64,000 nucleotides of DNA from Blasia pusilla (taxonomy: Eukaryota; Marchantiophyta; Marchantiopsida; Blasiales), in contig CM114272.1 of assembly GCA_050084515.1 (NCBI GenBank), positions 48,112,001 to 48,176,000 of the forward strand. The letters run 5' to 3'. Positions 51,851 through 63,661 of this stretch are shown here, piece by piece. Position 1 is the first letter of the stretch. Every line of letters begins with the position of its first letter. Under the pieces are notes generated by a model, which saw only the letters and a list, made by a program, of their open reading frames with translations, was not told the origin of the DNA and ran no database searches. The translations under genes and the position numbers were made by a program.

Positions 51851-53486
51851 GTTTCTTGGATCCTTTATTTTCAGCTCAGTTTTCTATTTATTGCTATTAT
51901 TATTTCTTCCCGGTGGTGGGTTGAGTGTGCAGCCAGTACCGCCCCGGTCAGCTTTATTTCATTTCAGACTTTATTCTGAACCTTTTTTCTTTTTCTTCCA
52001 TAAAATATTTTTTCATTTCCACTAGTTAAAATAATTTAATTAAACTGGTATATCTATATTATAAATTGAGGAAGGGGGTATCACTTTATTTAGTAGTTCC
52101 TTTAAAAAAGTGAAACTCTTCTAAAATAGCAGGAATATTTGAAAATAGTGGATGAAATGGATATCCAAAACTTTGGTAAATAAATCTAATACTCGTCTAA
52201 AACTTGGTAAATAACCTATCCCATAGTATATTTGCCAATTCAGTAATAGTCCAAAGTTCATTTGTGCATCCCACGACACCAACTAGTTTGGTTCTAAGAA
52301 CATAAAATATCCATAGAAATATTGTAAAATATTGTGTGTTAGTTTTGCAAATCTTTCTCAACTATTTAGGACCTCTATAGATATGCGTCAATTTTTTTTC
52401 TATTATCCACAATACTCCACAAGTGTTTAGTAATCTAATAAAACTATTCCCTTTATCAAGCCTCACATTTGTTAAACCAACCGAATCGCTCGAATTCAAT
52501 TACATTTAATTGTAAATATATTTAGTTCTTGAAAGTACAAAATATTGAAATAGAAATATTTTTAGAAATGGAAAATAAGACAAAATAGTGAGATAATAAG
52601 ATAAAATAACAAAAGTAGAGAAAATCAATTTGAGTGAAAGAGGATTTTTATTAAACCCTAATTAATCATTCACTTGATTTATATTATAATAAAGGTTAGT
52701 AGATGTAAACTAAGAAAAAATAATGTAATAATGAGAAAAAAATTTAAAAATTGAATTCTTTCTATTAACTCATATTTGATAGGAAGTGAAAATGAATTAA
52801 AATAGGAAAGGGAAATGATTCCATTGATTTAAATTAACCAATAATTTAGTAAGTGGATGTTATTTTGGTGGAAAAAGTGGGAGGGGACAAGTAAGTGAGA
52901 CTTTAACGATTGGAGTTTATATAGTAAATGGGATGGGCACCAAATTTTGCGAAAGTATTCCCATTTGGTCTCTCTACTAAAAAGAGATTTATATGCAATC
53001 ATTCTTTGCTAGGATGAGTTGAACAATTCAGATTTCACTTAGGCCATCACACCAATTTGAAATAGTGAGAACTATTAACATTTAGCATTATGCATTTACC
53101 CATTACATAGATGTGAACTAGAACCTTGATATTAGTTGAAACTACAACGGGTTCCCCTCTCTCGTTTTATTCAAGTCCTATTTCACACCTTCTTGTGAAC
53201 AATACTGAATTGTGACAGAACATGTTCAACTTTTTTTTTTTAAATTCAGTAGTTCTACAACATCAAAAAATTTGGAAGCACGTTGGACTTTTTTCACTCT
53301 TTGTATGCGTTCTTAAAAAAATTTCTCTAAATAATGCCTTCTTGAAAATTTTCAATTTCCAATTTTCTCATGACACCAATTTTCTAGCCAAATAAGAAAA
53401 TTTCCAACAATGAACAAATAATCAAGGGAAATTTTAGCCAAGAAAAAATCTTGCCACCAGAAAAAAGGATAAGCATATATATATAT

Positions 53487-53535
<49 letters not shown>

Positions 53536-54531
53536 ATATTTGGCTGAGAGTATCTTATTAAAAATATTTGCTCTTAGGTAACCAAAGCTTTATCATTACA
53601 GGCCCCTAATTGTCTATTATTAAGTGGAAAGATTGTCAAGTAAGTTCATAAATTTTTTGTACGTCACAAACTAAAAGGGTGGAAAAGATCACCTATCATT
53701 CAAAAATTAAATCTTACGTCTTATTTTTTATGCCATGTAATCCAAATCTAATCATCACATGACCAAATCAAACACGTTAAACGCAATAAAGTGATATTCT
53801 AATCCTAGCCAAGGGGACTTCTCAAATCCAATGTTGACTTCTAGTACATATCCATGTTTTTTTATTCCTTTCCAATTTAATGATGTCCATTTCAAACCCT
53901 ATTCCCTCATGCATGACTAGGAAGCAAAATGGGAGCACCAACCCTTCTAAACTCGTTGAAAATGCACTCCATGGTCAAAATCAATTGGTATACATGAAAT
54001 AAAATTTCTAGTAGTCCATCATTGAATTCACGTATAATAAGAATAAGCTCTTGAAGAATTGAAAAAACCAAGACACTTGAAAGAATGAGTGCTTGGTTGT
54101 GAGCACATGGGTTTTCCAACTTGGATCCACTAGTGTATACCTCATGTTTTTTTCTTAGCCATGTAGTGAAAAACAAATTCTTGTTACCTCACCAATATAT
54201 GTCCAACAAAAAGGCGTTTGAAATGAAAAAAAATATCCTCCATGAATAGTACAATGTGAATGCCATAAAATGGTGAAAAATGCTATGATAAAATTATGGC
54301 ACTCTATGAAATTATGAAGACTTTTATGGCCAAACACTCACATTTCATGGATCTTAGATAGACTTTTGGATGCATTCTTACACTCCACTAAAGTCATTCC
54401 ATTTTCCCCCAAGTTTTTGTCATACATTTCATTTTGTGAGGACCTTGTTCTAAGATAATTTTTGAAGTTTCCCTGATAATTTCTCTCAGCTTTTAGATCT
54501 CACGAAATTCTCAAAATCTATATTATTCTTG
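51851..54531. other. AT-rich intergenic DNA, no gene seen
   Basis: Contains the compound (TA)n-(AG)n run at 53475-53534. Confidence 0.55.
53475..53534. repeat. Compound (TA)n(AG)n microsatellite
   Basis: TA units at about 53475-53488, then AG units at 53493-53534. Confidence 0.95.
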
Positions 54532-54672
54532 GAGAGTGCCTTCTTGATTTGCAAACACCTCTGTGCTTGACACGTGGCAACCGGGCAGCGAGAAAATGAT
54601 TTCTATTCCACGGGCAACAAGAAACGACATTTGTCTGTAACATGATTAGTCCTTTACTTCCGTGCATGTAAG
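54532..54672 (+). repeat. Dispersed repeat, copy 2 (pairs with 23931-24071)
   Basis: Contains the matching blocks GAGTGCCTTCTTGATTTGCA, CTTGACACGTGGCAACCGGG and AACATGATTAGTCC. It carries more CpGs than copy 1 at sites where copy 1 has TG or CA, which suggests a younger, less deaminated copy. Confidence 0.8.
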
Positions 54673-55019
54673 GACTTCATACTAGTCAAGACTATCAAGA
54701 TATGATTGGTTTACAAAATCCATCCTCAGTAGGTCCTTTGAGTACTTACACCCCTCATTTTAAAGATTTAACCTAAGGGTAATGAGTTAACTTGATGTAA
54801 GGAAGTTAAGCTTACTAGTATAATGCATAGAATGCCTAGACATGTGACTATGCACGAAGAAAGTAGAATATCCCAAACCATAGAATCTTTGTTGAAGTTA
54901 TAAGCAAACTAGCATAACAATAATTTATTCTATTTTATGTAAATAAATATGATTGAGACAACCAAAAGCAGCCACACAAAAGAAGAAGCCAGGACCTAAA
55001 GGTAGGCTTGTTACGATCT

Positions 55020-56621
55020 CAACAGATTTGAAACTTGGAGGTCTAGAGGCCTCAAAAAGATGGCAGCCTTCCAATGTGAAGAGCTAGGTCTAGAGATAGC
55101 CTCTTCATAAGATTGGGGTTCAAGAAAAGAACTGTTGCCATTTCTACTGAACTTCAAAATATGGCTAGAATGAAGGCTTGGACTTTGGTTCCCCTTCCTC
55201 CTAATCAAAACACAGTTGGCTGCCGTTGGGTTTTTTAAATTAAACCTCATGTGGATGGCACAATCCACAAGTACAAAGCCCGTCTGGTTGCTAAAGGATT
55301 TACTCAAGTTCCTGATCTTGATTACGACGAGACCTTTTCTCCTACTGTGAAACTTCAATCTCTTCGTATTCTAATTGCTATCGCTGCTTATTTCAACCTG
55401 GACTTACATCAATTAGATGTAATCGCTGCTTTCCTATATGGATTCCTGCAACACAAGATCTACATGGCCCTTCCTCCAGGCTTGCCAGTTCCCCATAATA
55501 ACTTGGTCTCCCTTCTCGAAAGGTCCATTTATGGTTTGAAGCAATCAGCCCGTATGTGGTATCAACGGTGTCACTATGTTTTACTAGACATTGGTTTTGT
55601 CAGCACCACTACTGACTCTAATATTTACATTCTGGACAAGGACTCCACTTTTCTGATCCTTGCTCTCTACATGGATAACACTGTCATCGCAAGCTCCAAT
55701 TCTACGCTACTTCATTTTTTCCAAATGAAGCTCCGCCAAGAGTTTGAAATGACTGATCTCGGTGAAGCTTATCATGTTCTGGGAATTTATATCCAACGAG
55801 ATCGACAACAAGGATGGATCCGGCTCAACCACACGACTTACATCACCAACAAACTCAAACAGTTCAACATGCTGGGCTGCAAACCTATCTCCACTCCCTT
55901 TGCTTTTGGCCTTCATCTTAGTCAAGATCAATCTCCTGTTGATCCTGGTGACATTGCAACAATGTCTTCTATTCCTTATAAAAGTGCTATAGGAAGTTTA
56001 ATGTGGGCAATGGTGTGCACTCGCCCGAATATTGCCTATTCTGTTACCATTGTTGCACAGTTCATGACCAATCCTGGTCCAATACATTGGACTGCTGTCA
56101 AACGTATTTTCAGATATCTCCAAGGGACAAAACATTACTTTCTCCAATATTAGTGCTCATCTACTCCTTTTCATCTTCAAGAATATTATGATGCTGCCTA
56201 TGGAGACAATATCGACTCCTGAAAATCTACTAGCGGATTTTGTTTTTTCCTTGCAGAAGGAGCAGTTAGTTGGGCAAGTAGAAAACAAAAGTCAGTTGCT
56301 CTTTCAAGTACTGAGTTTGAGTATATTGCAATGACTAAAACTAGCACTGAAGCTATTTGGATCAGAAGATTACTTTACGAAATTGGTTTTGCTCAGAAGA
56401 TAACTGAGATCTTATGTGACAACCACAATGCTATTGCTTTGGTCAGTTCTACAAAACATCATGACTGCACCAAACACATCGACATTCAATACCACTATAT
56501 CAAAGATAAAGTATCAAGTGGCGAAATTATTTTGACATATATCTCAACTGTAGAGATGACTGCAAACATTTTTACTGAGGGTTTCAGAAAGGACCTCATT
56601 AGAAACATACCAATTCTCTAA
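55020..56621 (+). mobile_element. Ty1/copia retrotransposon fragment: reverse transcriptase and RNase H, inactivated
   Basis: Seen: one plus-strand frame encodes the copia polyprotein 3' half, from TWTLVPLPPNQNTVGCRWVF through YKARLVAKGFTQ, LDVIAAFLYG, SIYGLKQSARMWYQ, IPYKSAIGSLMWAM and an RNase H segment (SVALSSTEFEYIAM, IWIRRLLYEIGF, CTKHIDIQYHYIKD). Known: these are the conserved RT and RNase H blocks of Ty1/copia. Breaks: in-frame stops at 55236-55238, 56151-56153 and 56220-56222, and the catalytic YVDD box reads YMDN (about 55673), so the copy is dead. The 5' half (gag, protease, integrase and 5' LTR) is missing on this side; readable homology fades before about 55020. A purine-rich tract at 56659-56667 and an LTR at 56668 follow directly, as expected for a copia 3' end. 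Confidence 0.93.
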
Positions 56622-56667
56622 GGTTAACTAGTAATGAAAATGGCTGATTTATTCCCCTGAGTGGGAG

Positions 56668-56995
56668 TGTAGGAAATCAATTAGTCCAGCGAAACAAATC
56701 ATCAGAGTACTGATCCAAGAATTGATCACACGGATCGATCCATACGGATGATCTAGATTAGATTAGGATCAATGTTCTGCTTATGACCATTGATTATTGC
56801 TAGTAACGTTTCATCTTGCAAAACGATACATAGCTATGAGACATTTATGAAACGACACAGTTACCGTCACGTATTTTGATTACGGCTCTTAGTTTAGATC
56901 TAACTTTACTACTTATGTATCGGCTTTCAATCTATCAACAGAGAGAGAACACAGAGAGTACAAACGCAATTTCAATTCATTCCGCAATTCTCACA
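56668..56995 (+). repeat. 3' LTR of the plus-strand copia element
   Basis: The 328-bp segment begins TGTAGGAAATC and ends ATTCTCACA, giving the TG...CA ends of an LTR. It directly follows a GAGTGGGAG polypurine tract at 56659-56667. A near-identical copy lies in reverse orientation at 57293-57604, which defines both boundaries. The internal segment CTTTACTACTTATGTATCGG and AG-rich runs are shared by both copies. Confidence 0.9.
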
Positions 56996-57280
56996 CAATC
57001 TCATGCGTAATCACCATAGGTAGAAATACGTCCCGTCAAATTTTGGGATGTCGTCAATCTTGAGGAACATGTTAGAATTCACCATCGTGAATTGATGAAA
57101 ATGATAGAAAATGGGTCAAGGACTTCGAATTCGTAAGAAACGAAAGTCTGCCGCCACCAAGCAACCAGAAACGAGAAAGGCGTTTGAGCAGAAGGCGTCC
57201 CCTCTACTCTAGGAATGTTAAAACGTCCCTCAAATTCCAATCCTTTCTTGAAAATCGTAAAAGTGGTGACGAGCTACGAG
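56996..57280 (-). pseudogene. Copia 5' leader and truncated gag start
   Basis: On the minus strand, an untranslated leader runs from the primer site to an ATG at 57085-57083. The frame then reads MVNSNMFLKIDDIPKFDGT followed by YFYLW, a stop, and LRMR. Known: PKFDG-T-x-F-x-x-W-x-x-x-M is the typical start of copia gag (UBN2/DUF4219-type). The fragment is about 30 codons, carries an internal TGA, and is cut off exactly at the end of the plus-strand LTR (56995/56996). It belongs to the same family as the pol fragment, judged by the shared LTR. Confidence 0.8.
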
Positions 57281-57292
57281 GCTCTGATACTA
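57281..57292 (-). other. Copia primer binding site (initiator tRNA-Met type)
   Basis: The minus strand reads TAGTATCAGAGC immediately after the LTR end. The usual plant copia primer site is TGGTATCAGAGC, complementary to the 3' end of initiator tRNA-Met, so there is one mismatch. Confidence 0.75.
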
Positions 57293-57604
57293 TGTGAGAA
57301 TTGCAGAATGAATTGAAATTGCGTTTGTACTCTCTGCATTCTCTATGTTGATATATTGAAAGCCGATACATAAGTAGTAAAGTCCACTCTAAACTAAGAG
57401 CCATAATCAAAAGACGTGACTTCAGAAATGTCTCATGGCTATATATCGTTTCGCAAGATGAAACGTTACTACCAATAATCAATGGTCATAAGCAGAACAT
57501 TGATCCTAATCTAATCTAGATCATCCGTATGGATCGATCCGTGTGATCAATTCTTGGATCAGTACTCTGATGATTTGTTCCGCTGGACTAATTGATTTCC
57601 TACA
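57293..57604 (-). repeat. Inverted copy of the copia LTR, acting as a 5' LTR on the minus strand
   Basis: The reverse complement aligns end to end with the LTR at 56668-56995. I count one mismatch in the first 125 or so bases, about 14 substitutions overall and a deletion of roughly a dozen bases in the middle. On the minus strand it is followed immediately by a primer-binding-like site and a leader, which marks it as a 5' LTR rather than a second 3' LTR. Confidence 0.88.
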
Positions 57605-58600
57605 TTAGTAATTGGCGACGCACATAATTGTAGACTTCATAATCAGACGAATTCGAAAATCCATACACCAATCGGAGGATGCATTTTCTTCTTGGGCTGT
57701 TTCACATGTGTCCCTGGATGGTCACTCTACTTGGGGATCACATCCAAACATGACATTATTACAAGGATCCCTCACGGATCCTTACTTGTAACAAATTCTG
57801 GTATTCAATATGATAACAGAGCCTCCATAACCCGAGTGATGGGGTCCAAACTCCCCAATGTTACTAATTGATGCATTCTAAGGCTTTTCTTCCTACCCAC
57901 GAAACCGGGTAAAGTCCGAAAGAACAGGGGGGGAATGTGACAGGAAGGTTCTGGATTGTCTACACTCATTGAGGACTGTAGTGGCCAGACATATTCAGTC
58001 CAAAGAGAGGTCTCAAGTATTCGAAATACAGCGACTCCTTCAATTGACGACTACATTGAACGTCTATGCAGGGTGTGGAGCCAGGTCAAAACCCACTCAA
58101 ACTCACCATCTATCCTTACTGTGCTTGCAGCCTTTTTTCATCACTTTCGGCCCTTTAAATTATTCTCATTGGTTTTTCTTCCTTTCTTGATAAATCCATG
58201 GTGCTGTAGACTCCAGTGTGTATAGGTATCTGATGTAGATCGCAGTGCGTATGTGAGTGGAAAACAGTGATGCTGAGCTGCGGTAGGAAAAATGATAAGG
58301 TACTTCCTATCATTACTTCATCTGTTAAGCACCTGGTTTATGACCAGGGCACAGAGCAGGAAATTTCCCCCAATTGTGCACGAAAAAGCTTGAACTGAGC
58401 TCCCAAGTCGAGAGGAACCGAATCATGTAACCGTACAACTGGAAAATATGTCTTACACCTAACAAGCTTTAATGTGCAGATAGACTTTCTTGTCAACACT
58501 GTGCCTCATCTATTGGCGGCACATGCACTTTTCGAACGCAGAGTAAACTCAAAATCTTCTAATTTTCTAAGTTGATTCCCAGACCCAAAACCAGAGATCA
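57605..58600. other. Intergenic DNA between the copia remnant and NUA
   Basis: No gene confirmed. A short plus-strand stretch at 58010-58150 has weak resemblance to a P/U-type cyclin. The part nearest 58600 should include the NUA 3' untranslated region. Confidence 0.45.
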
Positions 58601-58664
58601 AAAATATGTGCAGTGATTATATCCCAATTTGTCCAGTCCAGTGACTGATACTCTCCCCAATTCC

Positions 58665-61600
58665 TTAATCTTCACCTTCCCTCGGTTGGCTATCATTTGG
58701 ATTTGAGGTGGGATTGACTTGTGGAGGATCTGCTTGGCCTGTTGGACCAGAGCCAGCTTGCGTACCAGACCTTGAAGCTTCAGATCCAGATACGACAGTG
58801 CTACCACCTGATACGTCACATGAGTTCACAACATTAGACACAAGTTCACCACCATAAGGCACTAAGACCCCTGCAACAAAACACAAGATAAATCCCTATT
58901 TGCAACAATCTGTGGTACCTGCTTGGCCTCGACCTCTGACACCCGTGGAAATAACACGGCCCCCACCTCTTGCAGCTCCAGGAGCTCTCTGTCAAACATC
59001 CGCATCACAATTTAGAACAGACCTTACTCTCTCCGCTTATCAAATCTCTGAACCCTCTGTATTAAAAACCCATCATTCTGCCAAATGCCAGTAGATATTC
59101 CAAAAATATTCTTTAATGATCACATCTCCTATCTGGGTCATGTAGCTGATTTGTACTTCAAACATAGCATATTGAGTTTGGGGTCAGTTCACCAACCTTC
59201 GCCCCCCTGGATGTTCGTCCTCGACCTCTGGCTGCTGGAGATGGAGGGTTGAGGCCTCCCCTTCGGAGCACGGCTCTTTCCCTTGCTCTCTCGGCCAGAT
59301 GTATCGTAGTACTTTTTGTTGATTGCCGGGTGACCATTGATGTACCTTCAACAGATTGCTCGTCAGAGGGCCTTTCTTCCTTGGAAACAACTTCCACTGA
59401 GCCTGCTACTTCCCCTGTGGGCTCCAAAGATATCCCACTCCTTGACTCATTTAACACTGGCAAGGGAAGAGTCTCCCTATGCTCACCAGGTAGCATAGCT
59501 CCCACGTTCTGTTCATTGAAAATAGGTGTCGCTGCCTCTTGAAAAATTCTGTCATCTTTCTCTGTCACAGGCTTCTCCTGTTCAACTGTCCCCTCTACAC
59601 AATCTGCAATAACCGTCTCAGACTGAATTACTGTCACCTCAGCTGGCATTTCTCCTTCCTCCAACTCGGTGCCTTCCTGTACTTCCTCAGTTATGTGAGT
59701 CTCAATATACACACTGCTGGCTCTCTGATTCTCAGAGTCACCTGCTAGGGCCTCCGTTTCAGTTACTTCAGAGACTTCCATTCCTCCTGTCTCAAAAGCA
59801 ACCTGAGTGGATAGGGCTCGAGCATCATCATCCAGATTTGGAATCTCAATAAATGGCTCATTCACGTCAAAGTCAAGGCCACCTAGAGATGAAAGTCCAG
59901 TCTCCAGAGGGCTCCCTGTAGTTGCCACCCCAATCTGTGCATCCGGCCCAGTATCACCAAGCAATGATTGCAAAACAAGACCTGGTTGAGTTTCCTCCTC
60001 GAGCACTATATCATTGGCCCTTGGAGGATCGTTCAGATCTGCTATATCTACAGATTCTGTTGCAGTATTACCAATATCACCCAACAGGATGTCCATAGCC
60101 TTTACCTCACTGGTCTCATCAGAATCCTGATGAGGCTGGGTATTCTCATCTATCCTCATCCCATCAACTCCTCCACCTTCTGGTAATTCCTCATGCAGGA
60201 CTGACGCCTGTTGGGTTACAGAAATGGCCTTCAGAAATCGTGGCTTTTTCTGAGGAGGAGCATCATATGTCTCAGCGACAGGTCGTTCTCGTTCAACGTC
60301 TGGCAACGAAATCACTCCCGTGACACTTTCTTGGATCGTTGCAAGAGCACTGCTATCTTCAGGAGGCACTCCCACTATTTGAGCCTGCTCCTGAAGCTCA
60401 GACCCATCTTGCCCTTCTTGAGCATCTTGAAAAATATCCTGAGATGTTGATTCACCCTGAACCTTCAGTCCAACAACCAGAGTGCTTGAAGGACCACTCT
60501 CTTGATTGAATGTATCAGGTGCAACGTCAACTGCCCGTGATCTTTTTTGTGGTGGTGCAGTCTCAACTTTGACATCTTGTTGTTCCAAGTTAATTTCTTC
60601 AATAGAGTTGATTTCTGGTGTCAAAGCAGGCCTCTTACGGACACTCGACAAAGGCATGGATGATATAGCACCAACATTGACACTTACAGATGGTGGAGGC
60701 ACAGAATCAACTGCAGGAGTAGTCACTGCCACCGACTGTGAACCAGCGGTTAGAGTAGACACAGACTCCGGTACATCATTCCCAACGGCCAGTAACTTGC
60801 CTTCTTCAATTGTGTCCATGTCACCTTCTAGTACATCCACAGAGCCTTCTCCTGTTCCATCACCAGATTCGGAAACAGCTTCTTGCTGACCAGCAGGCTC
60901 AATTCTGGGGCGAATCAGCCTGCGCGCAGTCTTCCTGGCTTGAGACACACTGGCTATTGCCTGTGACTTCTGTGAAACAGCCATCCAGAAATGACATCAG
61001 GGCATCGGTAATTCTACCCAAAACCAGTTCAAAAACATCTCACAAGAAGTGAGGGAGAAAGACACATCCAAAGAAGGAAACCCACTCAATATCCCTCGCC
61101 ATCTATGGACAAAAATGACCAAGAGCTTGAAGGCCCTGACCAACACTTACATCTACACTATTATCAGTCGTAGGTGTAAGGGATGCAGAATGTTGTATCA
61201 GCAACATTTGTCATTGCTCTTAGTTAACCAAATGAATTTTCTGATTTTCTTTGCCACAAATTTTTCACCAAGAATTTACTCTCACTGCCAGTGTCATCCA
61301 TTATTGGAATTTTGTGCCCATTTCTCTGTCGCCGGAAGTCTCTTCATAGTTTGGGAGCCAAATTTTCTTCCCTGAATCATAAGTGCACAATTCTTAACAA
61401 GCCACAATAATTACCTCTTTCTCCTGAATTTGTGCCCGCAGCTGGAGAATCTCTTTTTCTCTCTGATCAGGAACTGGTACCTGCGTAAGCGGGAGTCTAA
61501 AAGGTGCACGAACTGCTGGAAGAGGGACATTTGATAAATTGGGTCTGATTGCCTGACGAAGGCCAGATGTTGTTGATCCAGTGATAGCCTTCCCAGTACT

Positions 61601-63499
61601 GCTTCCAGTAACTGCTACTCCCATGGTATTCCCTGTGACAGCAGAACTTGCTAAAGGAAGCCCCCCTGATGGAACAGAAGTAATTGTGTTCAGGGTACCT
61701 TCTGCCCCTGATGCCTCTGTCACTCTAAATGTTGGATCTACAGGGGGGGGTTGAGGTGTGCTGTCATTGGTAGCCCCAGCAGTAGTTGAAGCCAACTCTG
61801 AAGCCGTTGATGTAGGAAACGTAGCATTAGGTTGTATAACTGGTTCCTTACCAATGGTCGCAATCTCAACCACAGCATTAACAGGAATTTCAAAGCTTGG
61901 AGCTTTCTCCTCAATCTCTGGTTTGAGGGAAGGTTCAGAGGGCCCCGCACTGACCATTTGCAGCTGCAAGACACAGAAAATATCTTACACATCCCAACAA
62001 TCTTTCCAATTTCCACTTGAACTCGTGTCCAAGCAAGGCAAGAGTTCAAAAATTGCAAACCAGGAAAGGAAAGCAATTCTTCCAAAGCAAGAAAATTGGA
62101 CAGAAAACGCCCGAAATAAATTATCCATGCCACCAGTTTGGAAGAATGTGCACAGGAACATCCCAAGTTAGTCACCTCGTTTATCTGGACCTTATCACGT
62201 TTGAGAGCCTCCAATTCGCTCTCTATCCTCTTCTTCTCCTATGAAAATTCACCAAACCCAGTGGAACTAAATAAGACTGGATGGTGGTTAGCCGAGTCTA
62301 CAACAGCAGACCCATACACCAATATCACTTCAATCCCACACAGGACTTGTGTTGAATCTGACCTTCAAAAACTGGATTACACAAACTCAGCATTCCACAG
62401 AAATAGTTAAATGAACACTTCTTTTCTATTTAGCCACACAGTTAGGATCAATATGGACACGTTCTGTCTGGACATTTTGAAAAATGATGACGTTAAGAAT
62501 CACTCTTGCAAGCCTACTAAACTTCCTTTGGTGGGACAGATTTTGATATGGGCTGTAACACATCAGGATTCTGCCTTTCTGATTATGTGATTAAGCAAAT
62601 CTGAACCACACATTCTGATAGGTTTGTCCTATGGTACTGTGTTCATCCACATGATCCGATTGCACATTCTTCCTCTTCATCCTTTTCTTTCCCACAAAAC
62701 ACAGGATAAGAGAAAGAGTGGTAGTTCATTCTCACCAGAGCCGCTTTTTGTGTTAAATCCATAAATGTTTTCTGATCACGTTGCCGTAGCATCCTTTCCT
62801 TCCGTACTGACTCTCTTTCTCTTTCTAGCGTCTTCTCCAAGATCTGTACACAACAAAAGGGGAACAATTCACCCAACATTTCTCAACACAACTCCAAGAC
62901 TTGTAATAAAGGTATAGATGGACACTAACCTGTATTCTGGACTCTCTCTCCTTCAAAGTAGTTTCTTTCTCCCTCAGCAAGCTTTCTGACTCTTTCTGGG
63001 CCTGTTCTTGTCGAGCAGCAGCCTCTTGTCTTAAAGTGGCTTCTTGTCGAACCACTTCCTGCCTTGCTTCCACTGATATTCTCTTCCCTGTGCATCCATT
63101 AAGTCGAATTCATAAGATCCAGCAAAAGTACATATTGTTTCCTTTAGGAGTAATGGCTTTCAGAATTGTACCCAGAGGCTCAGACATAGATGGCTGTAAG
63201 GACATGTATGAATATGCAGTAGAGATCTAACCTGCATTCGCTTTTAGCTCTTCTACTTGCTTGGACAGAGCTTCGTTCTCCTTGCTGATATCATCCTTCT
63301 CTTTGGTGACAGTCTCAATTTTCCGCTGCAACAGATTGACATGCATTTCTGAGAAAATTCATAGTCATCCAAAATTGAATCACCACAGGAAAGATTTCCT
63401 AGGCTAGTGCCTCAATGAAAATTGCTCACAATGTTAGAATGGTACCTTAACAAATGCGGCATGTCGCTTGAATCTGTCAAGCTCTGCTTTACCAGAAGA
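58665..63499 (-). CDS. NUA: Nuclear-pore anchor / TPR-like nuclear basket protein, C-terminal part (5' end outside window)
   Basis: Seen: nine minus-strand exons at about 63499-63446, 63325-63232, 63087-62930, 62843-62736, 62238-62176, 61963-61415, 60969-59197, 58988-58919 and 58870-58665 join in frame, 3075 nt or 1024 residues plus TAA. The first five exons encode highly charged coiled coil (RISVEARQEVVRQEATL; RIQ|ILEKTLERERES). Exon 61963-61415 is Ser/Thr/Pro-rich and ends in a heptad-like segment. The 1773-nt exon carries RRLIRPRIEP, a long acidic low-complexity region and the signature STTIHLAERARERA, then an RG-rich tail that continues into the next exon. Known: plant NUA (TPR/Mlp family) scaffolds the nuclear basket and acts in mRNA export and SUMO homeostasis. 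The usual protein is about 2000 residues, so roughly the N-terminal half lies beyond 64000. The acceptor of the exon at 63499 is the least certain. A dispersed repeat sits in the next intron. Confidence 0.92.
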
Positions 63500-63661
63500 C
63501 TTTCCACAATCAAGAGCATTTTGTCAAGATCAAGTCCAAGAATGACAGATATCTCAGCAAAAAATTACTGCTTGTCTTCGAGCTCCATCTAACTTAAGCT
63601 AGTCCTGATATTGCACCAAAAGATAGGTCTTCTGCTCTACCTTCTCCGCACACGGCAGATA

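Noticed and set aside
51354-52025. 223-residue plus-strand ORF
   Set aside because: Starts in CpG-rich upstream DNA and ends in Phe-rich AT sequence. Composition changes midway and no domain is visible.
55707-55931. Minus-strand ORF within the copia pol region
   Set aside because: Shadow of the reverse transcriptase frame on the other strand.
59249-60889. Plus-strand ORFs opposite the large NUA exon
   Set aside because: They are antisense shadows of the 1773-nt NUA exon, which has clear family motifs and correct splice sites.
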